Shown here: in pieces, positions 56,259 to 64,000 of the stretch
Position numbering within the stretch: the first letter of the stretch is position 1
Layout: each line of letters opens with the position of its first letter
Assembly: GCA_963920635.1 (NCBI GenBank)
Contig: OY987304.1
Coordinates: 29,326,365-29,390,364 of the forward strand
Direction: 5' to 3'
Source: Pseudeuparius sepicola
Taxonomy: Eukaryota > Arthropoda > Insecta > Coleoptera > Anthribidae
DNA length: 64,000 bases
Notes under the pieces: model-generated
Database searches by the model: none
The model's input: the letters and a program-made list of their open reading frames with translations, nothing else
What the model was told of the DNA's origin: nothing
Program-made: the position numbers and the translations under genes

Positions 56259-58923
56259 TATTGTCACATTTTAGTTTGCAAAACGAGTTTAAAATCCCAG
56301 TGCACAACAACTATTTTGGATGATATCTAAAAAGCAAAAAATCCTACTGCTGTAATTTACGTAGACCAATCTTCAATAGCTGAAATATTAGAATCGTTTC
56401 ATGTTACATAAAAAAACTTTGGCTTTGTCTACACTCACATATTTTTCAGAAATCATTTTCTAAAGTGAAGAAAAGTTGTTATAAATAATTTAAATATTTA
56501 AAGGAATGATTCCGGTAACTTGCTTGCCTAGTGCTACTAAGCTATAAGTGCAATTTTTATCAACTTTTCTTCAAAAACTGAAATTACCAAATTATGAAAT
56601 AAAAAATATATTACTTAGTTTATTTTAGTATTTTAGTTGTTATTATAAGTATAGTTTTTGTCTCAAACAGTGTTTAAGTAAAACGCCTGCAGTGGAAGCC
56701 GGACAAAAAAGGATAGATGGAGTAATTCATGGGGTCAGCCGTATTCATTTAGTAGCTTGGAATCGTTCCAAGTGGTCATTTTTCTGGGACAGACCGTTTA
56801 CTTCATTTATTGTCTGCTCCTAAATTCCTAAAAGCTTGAGTATTCATTTCGGTTCAACTTAAAGTGAGTTATTTTATCCGCAAAATACACAAATAAATAA
56901 AAACGGTTATAATACAAGCTTATATTTATATTAATATTTTTAAGTTAACATGTACTACCTGCTTACTTAATTGTGCAAATTTTGTAATGAATTAGTGCTG
57001 AAGTACTAACATTGAAAGTTCCCAAAGAAAATAGAAAGAACGGGGAATGTTTTCTAGAAAATGATCCCTCATTTAATTCTCTAAGTTCTAGACTCCATTT
57101 CTTTAATTTAAACAAAACCTATTCGGCATTGAGTTGATCATAAAAAGTATCGCGCGAGTGCAATTTCTCCAGGGAATAGCAATAAAATTCTATGATGCCG
57201 GCAGTATGTAATGCGTACAAAGTAAATAAAATTAAGCAAATGAGACGGAATCACGTCTTCAGAGTAATTCATCCGACTGCAGATGAAATTTAGCTATCTG
57301 GATAATATATATACTCGTATACTTACGTAAAAAGCTCTTGACGTCTAAAGATAGAATATACTCAGGGTGATTGGTATGTTATATTCAAGAGAAACTCAAT
57401 CTCCTCAGAAGGTTGTTCTAAATGTTTTTAATTTTTTTCCATTCGAGGCATTCATAATGAAATTGAAAAATTGACATCTATGAAGGTGACTATATAAATA
57501 AACTTTGACTCATATTTTTGACATCTTACTTTCATGGGGGCAATTATGAAACAATATCAAACACGAATAACTATTTTCTGTTTATAAAGAGAATGTTTTA
57601 CCAATGTTACCAAATTGGGTTGTAAACAAACACCCTGAACCTATTTCTAGCAATCTGAGTACTAAAAATTGTATAGTTATATTATAGCCAACAGCCAACA
57701 ATTATTAAATCCTAAAAATGAGCTCCATGTCAAAACTTCGAAATAGGCAAGTAAAATTCGACCAAAAAGGATGTCATTTGCGAGTTTTTCTGTTGTTTGA
57801 CGAAACCGATATATTCTTATGTATTTTAAAATGCTCTTCCCGAAAAAAGCAAAAATAATTCGCAAAATTCGATTTCGGATTCCAAAGTTTTCTGACAATA
57901 AAACTATAAATAGCAAAATAACGCCGAAACTATCCATGAGAACGTAAAATTACATCTACCGAAAGAGGAGGCAAAAATAATAAAAATAAGTATTTTTGCT
58001 GATCTTACGAATGGATTTAAGTTTGACGATACAATTTTGAGCCCTTATCGGATATATCGAGCTGCAAAGCAGGCCAAAATTGTGGATGCCCAATTTGGGC
58101 ACACCCTAAACATGGGATCGCTGTAAACTTTGCATTTTCGAATTCTACGGGACAAATTACACACGTATACCAAAGTTCAACTAGGCAACATGATACCTGG
58201 CATAGATTATCTATAACTTCACTACACTAAAATTTATGTAATTGTATCTTTACACGGAGCAGGCGAGGCTTTTCCATAAGGTCATTTAGTATATCGAAAT
58301 TGTTGAGAAACAAAACAGTTAAAGCACGTTTTAGAAACGCAAAAAAAGAAAAAGCCCTATCTCTTATAAACTGATCAGATTACACCTTCTACTATTTCGG
58401 TTGGGGGCACAACATATTATATATTTTTTTTATTAAATGATAAAACAAATAATGCTTTGTTGTTATTTTCTCATAACCTTCAATATTTTTCTCAATTTCA
58501 ATTAACCTATTTTTTCAACATTGTACATTTTTCAACTCTAATGAGCATTAAAAAAATTTTCGGTAGGCATTATTGTATGTCTAATTTCTTGGTGTAGACT
58601 AAGAACTCTTTCCCTAGCTAGTTTTTAGGGTAATTGCATGGACAACCAAACTTTCTATAACTTTGCTTTTAATCTTGATTTTTGTTGCACAATTGCATTA
58701 TTATCAAAAATGAAAATAAAAATATCTGCAACAAATATATATAAAAAATTTAAGTTGGGTCAGATAGCTACGAACCAGAGTTCGGACCAAATTTCAACTT
58801 AATCTTTTCACTCGTTTTAACAAAACAGTGATCTTTAAAATAAGGACAAGGTCTCGAAAATTCTAATGACTTCTAAATCGCCAAACATGGGTTAACCCTA
58901 TGCAAGGTTCAGTTCAGGAACAT
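56259..58923. other. AT-rich non-coding stretch
   Basis: No supported gene or repeat recognised. Short open frames (for example 57677-57937 minus) lack domains. Confidence 0.4.
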
Positions 58924-59540
58924 ATTTTTTCTTGAAATCGGCATTAAAATGTCCCAAAATCGTCATTAAAAGCACAGAAATCGTACAATAATGTAGCCCA
59001 TTATTGTACGATTTTTTCAATAAGTAGGCCTTGGCGAGATGTAAACATCAAACGTCAGACGCGGAGAAATCGCCCGTCAAAAGTGACCAAATATTCAAAA
59101 CCCGGCCGATAAAGGCTCATTTAACTTTTCGTACACATTGCGAAATTGTTTCCTATAGAAGCGCAATCCTTCAGTATACATATTTTAGTAAATTTGAAAA
59201 ACAATAGATTTGTTGTGTAAGCTGCACAAGAAGCAGCAGTTTGGTTTTTCTGTCAGAAGGTGACGTACATCATTATGCTTGTGCTAGGTAGAGCGATCGG
59301 TAAAGTCAAGCAACGCCGCGCGTAGTCGGTTCGTGGACGGGTGATCCCTTATTATTATTTTCTTGCCTAATAAAACATTTTTTTTCCGATTTCAAGAAAA
59401 ATATAATATGTACCTCGGCACTGAAGTTCTTTTTATGACTCATGTGGTTTATTTGCCTCGGCCAGAGGCCTCAGCAACTAAACTCCACATGAGTCATAAA
59501 AAGTTGAACTTCAGTGCCTTGGTACATAAATAACTATTAC
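58924..59540 (+). repeat. 5S-like repeat unit, full copy in opposite orientation
   Basis: A ~617-bp solo unit matching the tandem units at 35-36 kb in reverse. It runs from the TTTCTTGAAATCGGCATTAA end, past the GTACAATAATG palindrome and the 5S-like block, to the hairpin ending GTGCCTTGGTACATAAATAAC. It is the best complete copy for defining ends. Confidence 0.9.
59294..59350 (+). ncRNA. 5S rRNA-derived segment (plus strand)
   Basis: Reads CGATCGGTAAAGTCAAGCA then ACGCCGCGCGTAGTCGGTT and CGTGGACGGGTGATCCC, in the sense orientation of 5S rRNA. It keeps the promoter-like boxes but differs at about a third of positions, so it is a derived element promoter or pseudogene. Confidence 0.6.
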
Positions 59541-62235
59541 ACGTATCCACACTAAACTCACTTACAAGAAGCAATGAATGACTAGGATAAAAAATTAATC
59601 AACGGGTGGTTCGGCACATGACAAGGCACCTTATTTACAGATCGCTCCAAATCGCGTTTGCCGTTCCACTCAATTGACGACATTTCAACGCCAATTATTC
59701 CATCCGTGAACAGTGTTTATACGGACCTAGTCGAAACCATACACCATTCTGATTAGAAATTGGAATAGGTCACCGGCTGAGTGTAGATAAATCAACACTG
59801 AACTAAAATAGGGGATATTCTCCTTTGTGAATGTAAAAAAACACTGCAGGTATATTTAACAGGCTTAGTTTTTCGATTTACCCAGAAAACTTTAACCTAT
59901 ATTAAAGTGAAATCCATAATAAGTATTTCCTGAGTAACGCCGTTTGAACACTTACTTCGTTGTTCGAAGGTTAATAGATATAGTAAAAATCCGCCTGTTA
60001 GCCAAAACATTTTCCTAATAACGTTATTAACATTTACGTGCACACAGACGAAATCATTCTAATCATTCTAAAACATTTTCCGATGCTTTCACATAAACAT
60101 AATTATGTGCGAGCGAAGATTGGACAGTTTCCTCGTTCTTATAAAGTAGGTATGCCTACATTATAAATGGGAAATTTATCTAGCAAAATCGTTAAGTTAA
60201 GAAAACCTAAGAGGTAAAACAACTGTAAAATCTCAACATCAACAATCTTCGCTGGTGCAATGAAAATATGATTGTTGATAGACAACCCCGACATTCGGTA
60301 GAGGTTGCGCCTCTTATCAAATTCTTTAACCCAACGTTAAAATCTAGATTAGGAATTTTTGCTAAGTATCATTGAGTCTTGTTGGTAAGTATAAGCGGTT
60401 ATTATCTTAAGTTAAGAAGTGTTAGGACATGCTCGTTCAGCCGCATTGCTCCCCCTCACTACCACAGGTTTTGGATACCTATAAAGTATGGTTCGTTCTA
60501 GCCGGGGAACTCAATTTAGATTCAAAGCAGTGAAAACCCAACGATATATAGGAATAGACGCATTACCAAAGACAACTTGTTTTGTTTCATGATTCTAAAA
60601 AGTTGTTATTGTTGGCACATTCAAGGTTTCCAGTTTTATTATACGATTTAGGTTATTTTGTACATATAAATATCTCAAAGCATTTATACGAAAAAACTAT
60701 TTATTATGCATTACCAAATATGTAAGACGAATTTAAGAAATGTCCATGTAAACAAATTACCTCGTCTTCTTCCCCCCGACCAGAATGTAGAAGCAAAATA
60801 AAACCGTGTTATTTGTATACCGTGAGTCTATTCCTATATATTGTTTGAATTACCACAAATATATTCCATGGAATATATTTCCACTTTACTCTTCTGAAAC
60901 TCCCTTGATTAGTCGTTGCATTCGTATTTGCATGTTTTGTTTAATGACTGGCCGGCCGCTGGGCGCTGGTGGCATTGGCTGGCAGCTATTTAACGCATTA
61001 GATAACAGAAGCCGGTAATTAAATTACTACAGATTTATTATAGGGGAGAGGCAAGTTCTGACACTGCCCAATAGGTGGCTCCACTCATCATGATATCGGA
61101 AGGTATAGGAGCGTTGACTGACATATTTATAAAGACTTCTTACGGCTATAGCTTTATGTCCTGGAAAAAAGATGGCTCTGATGGCTAACAATGTATTCTG
61201 CATTGTATTTTATCTCCGGAAAGCGGATGGTGAGCCAAAAATGTGTCAGACGTGACAGCCGTGAGCAGTCTTTAATAATATATCAGTCAACGGTAGGAGC
61301 TTGTTGGAATATGGAGGGTGGTTTATATAAGTGGCTTACTTAAAATATCTTGGCTATTTCTTTACAGAAAAAATCGGTGGCAGGTGCGATCGATAGCCCT
61401 TACAGGCGGCCTTCTTTTGTCCCGATGAAAACTATGGCCAAAAATCGAAAAAATTCGACATTTTTAAACTGCTGTAACTTTCTTATTTTTTGTCGAATTA
61501 TGACAAAAATTGTTTGCAAGGACTGACAGAATTTACGTATGACATTAGTTTTGATGTGTGGATTACCGTAAAGTTTGGACTCTCTTGGGCCCGAAAATTA
61601 AATTATCTGTAATGTAAGAATATTTAATTATGTGTGTTTTGTAAAGCAAAATGTCCCGTTCAACTTGAAGTGTCACACTTGCCCATTTGTTCTGTATTTA
61701 CTTTAAAAAATTTAAAAAATATATTGATAATATTTATGGTTGACACAAAATCTAGTGTGACGTTAGTTATCACACCCCTATTGGAAGTTTGCAAAAAATG
61801 GAGTTACCTTAAACAGTTGAGTTTACATAACAGTTCTGCAAAACGTGTATTAATAAAAAAAGATAATACTTGAAATATGCAGCAGCTGAAATGCAGATGC
61901 TGAAAAGGTTAAATGTTAAATAATGTGAGGTGTTGTTTGTTGTGAAAAAAAATAATAGGTATTCACTGAGCATTTATTGTACTGTATGCAATAGTAGGTA
62001 CGACATTTTATTATTTCATTTTTAGGATAATTGTATTATATGGCATTACCTACGTTAAATTGAAAATATTAAGTATTTTTAATTTACTTTCATAACATAT
62101 AATGAAGGCATGGTTAACAAATGCGTTGGTGTTATATATGTTAAAAATAACCTGACGTTTTTTTGTATATGGTCCAGTAAATGCAAAGAACTTGAAATAG
62201 AAATACTGAAAACAAATATTTAAAACGTGTATATA
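59541..62235. other. Non-coding stretch
   Basis: No gene supported. Contains the dispersed repeat at 61118-61300 and a TATAAAGTA box at 60480 without an associated gene. Confidence 0.4.
61118..61300 (+). repeat. Dispersed repeat, copy 2
   Basis: Opposite-orientation partner of 3722-3900. Confidence 0.7.
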
Positions 62236-63384
62236 CAGGGTGTTCCTAAATATCATGTATATACGGAAGGGGGTAATTCTTTGGCCCTTGTTAAGAAAAA
62301 AACTTCATATGAACATATGTCGTAAACGTCCTAACTTTTTCATTTTTTTAAATTGAATTTTGGCTACATCTCCCGAAATAATCAAGCCGCTGAACTGAAA
62401 TTTGGCACTGCTATGTTTTTGGAGATGGAGAATAAGCTGAAAATATCAATTTCAGCGTATCTCACAGCGGGCGCCACTTGCGCTGTTTTTTGATCACGCT
62501 TTTACGCGTAACTTTTTTGAGGTTATCTTTTTGGTCCTGCAGGTCCATCATTGTAGTGCATCTTTTCATTCTGCAAGAAAAAGGTACTCTTGTTTCATAA
62601 CGATTAAATCAACCGTTTGCTTTGAAATTGCCAAAATGTTCTTCAAAACACCTGTTGACTTCAATATTTGAAACATAAATTTTCATCTACCACCTTCAAG
62701 TGTTACAGATCAACTGTACCATTTAAACTGAGAAAAAAATCCCTATGAATAATGTACCAAAAATTATTCGCTTTCAAAATGGAAAGGATTTAATTTGACA
62801 AAATTTTGACACTATTTCAAGAAAACCAATGTTGTTTTGACCAATGCCCATTTGGCATTTTTTTTCCATCATTTTGAATGTACAATTGATCTGTAACATT
62901 TGAAAGCAGTAGGTGCAAATTGTATGTTTCGAATATTGGAATCAACAGGTGTTTTGGAGAACGTTTTGGCAATTTCAAAGCAAACGGTTGATTTAATCGT
63001 TATGAAACATGAGTACCTTCTTCTTGCAGAATGAAAAGATGCACTAAAATGATGGACCTGCAGGACCAAAAAGATAACCTCAAAAAAGTTACGCGTAAAA
63101 GCGTGATCAAAAATCAGCGCAAGTGGCGCCCTCTGTGAGATACGCTGAAATTGACATTTTCAGCTTATTCTCCATCCCCAAAAACATAGCAGTGCCAAAT
63201 TTCAGTTTAGCAGCTTGATTATTTCGGGAGATGTAGCCAAAATTCAATTAAAAAAAAATGACTTCAACGCCCTGTATCTCAAAAGTTAGGACGTTTACGA
63301 CATACGTTCATATGAAGTTTTTTTCTTAAAATGGGCCAAAGAATTACCCCCTTCCGTATGTACATGATATTTAGGAACACCCTG
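62236..63384. mobile_element. Foldback element with CAGGGTGTTCC ends and TA flanks
   Basis: 1,149 bp that is nearly all inverted repeat. Arms of about 500 bp (62236-62740 and 62865-63384) surround a ~125-bp loop. Ends are CAGGGTGTTCCTAAATATCA on both sides, flanked by TA, as for elements that duplicate a TA target. No transposase. It lies about 30 bp upstream of the LINE endonuclease fragment. Confidence 0.85.
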
Positions 63385-63411
63385 TACATATAGATACATA
63401 GATCACCATAG

Positions 63412-63830
63412 ACCGAAGAAAATGAATTTAACAGGAACCTCTTTCACTACGTACAACATAAAGATAGTCACAACAACCACATAATTACGGGAGATACTAA
63501 CATTGATCTGCTGGCAAAAGGTGAATACAGTGAGGATTATAAGAATGTATTTAACCACTTTGGTTTTACGTCGTACATTAATGAAGTCACAAGACCATTG
63601 CCGGGAACATGCTTAAAACATATTTTGCTAAAATCAAAACAAAATACTTGCCTGGAACCAAAATCATTCATTGCAAAAAACTGTTCAATAACAGACCACT
63701 TGCCGATTGCATTAATAATACCAACAAAATCTAAATATAAAGATAGAAGTGTCATTAGCACAGTCAATGACGTCAGAACCTATAGACAGGTTTGTTTTGA
63801 TAAACGCTTGACGCCCAGAACTAATCACAA
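63412..63830 (+). pseudogene. LINE endonuclease (EEP/APE type) C-terminal fragment
   Basis: The plus frame from about 63412 encodes NEFNRNLFHYV, NNHIITGDTNIDLL (catalytic GDxN motif), FGFTSYINEVTRP, LKHILLKSK (a D-H motif with Asp changed to Lys before His) and CSITDHLPIALII (the catalytic SDH motif as TDH). This is the second half of an apurinic-like endonuclease of a non-LTR retrotransposon, which nicks the target for reverse transcription. The frame begins abruptly, so the N-terminal half (with the N and E catalytic motifs) is missing. After about 63780 the match fades, and no RT follows before the window end. Confidence 0.8.
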
Positions 63831-64000
63831 TCTAAGGGCTCCATTAAATTATTCCGAAAATGTCGCGAGATTGACAGAAATTGCCCCTTTTTGTCGAGCT
63901 GTAGCGAACTTATTTCGACTCTGGCTCGGAGGCTGGCTTCGTTAGATCATCCCCCGAGTCTTCAGGCGAGGTTCCGATGCTTCCGGCGCCCCCAAACAAG
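63831..64000. other. Window end, unassigned
   Basis: Moderately GC-rich sequence with no recognised feature. Confidence 0.4.

Overview
The window looks like a transposon-dense intronic or intergenic stretch of an insect nuclear genome. The DNA is AT-rich, no operon-like gene order is visible, and nearly every recognisable protein fragment belongs to a mobile element. The one convincing host-gene piece is a single 128-bp exon (6047-6174). It encodes part of a Dpr-type (defective proboscis extension response) immunoglobulin domain and has a consensus acceptor and donor. Dpr genes are arthropod neuronal cell-surface genes with very long introns, so much of the window may be dpr intron. The species cannot be named from the sequence.

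Layout. 1-3599 (minus): 5' part of a Ty3/gypsy-type LTR retrotransposon with LTR, tRNA-Ser-type primer site, gag, a -1 slippery site, aspartic protease, a remnant of RNase H (reverse transcriptase apparently deleted) and then an OARD1/Poa1-like macro domain that runs off the window edge. 6047-6174: the dpr exon. 6258-8690: palindromic element carrying a ~175-bp minisatellite. 10560-13730: decayed LINE broken by a nested insertion and a 617-bp TTTA/TTCA microsatellite. 14912-18337: possible element with TACAGGGTGT ends that contains a CpG-rich island and a duplicated ~176-bp unit. 20385-21761 and 23871-24755: inverted-repeat structures. 25318-28775: scrambled DIRS-type (tyrosine recombinase) retrotransposon with a nested Penelope tail. 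29201-31023: hAT-like element with 8-bp target duplication and a large internal palindrome. 32258-36784: dispersed and tandem ~610-bp units that contain a segment resembling the 3' half of 5S rRNA. One unit is interrupted by a tRNA-like element with a 13-bp target duplication. 36814-37945: inverted Penelope-like fragments with a GIY-YIG domain. 39378-43573: small DNA transposons, including a P-like element with a broken THAP domain. 48257-53200: an R4-like LINE with restriction-like endonuclease nested in the tail of a second LINE. 55032-56256 and 62236-63384: long palindromes with CAGGGTG ends. 63412-63830: an endonuclease fragment of another LINE.

None of the mobile elements looks autonomous as shown. 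The reverse transcriptases carry deletions, stops or altered catalytic residues. The most notable observation is the macro domain placed downstream of RNase H in the Ty3-like pol frame. Its substrate-binding loops and a lysine matching the OARD1 catalytic position are preserved, although RT has gone. The 5S-rRNA-like tandem units and the two deletions that remove catalytic motifs from the R4-like LINE are the next most informative features.
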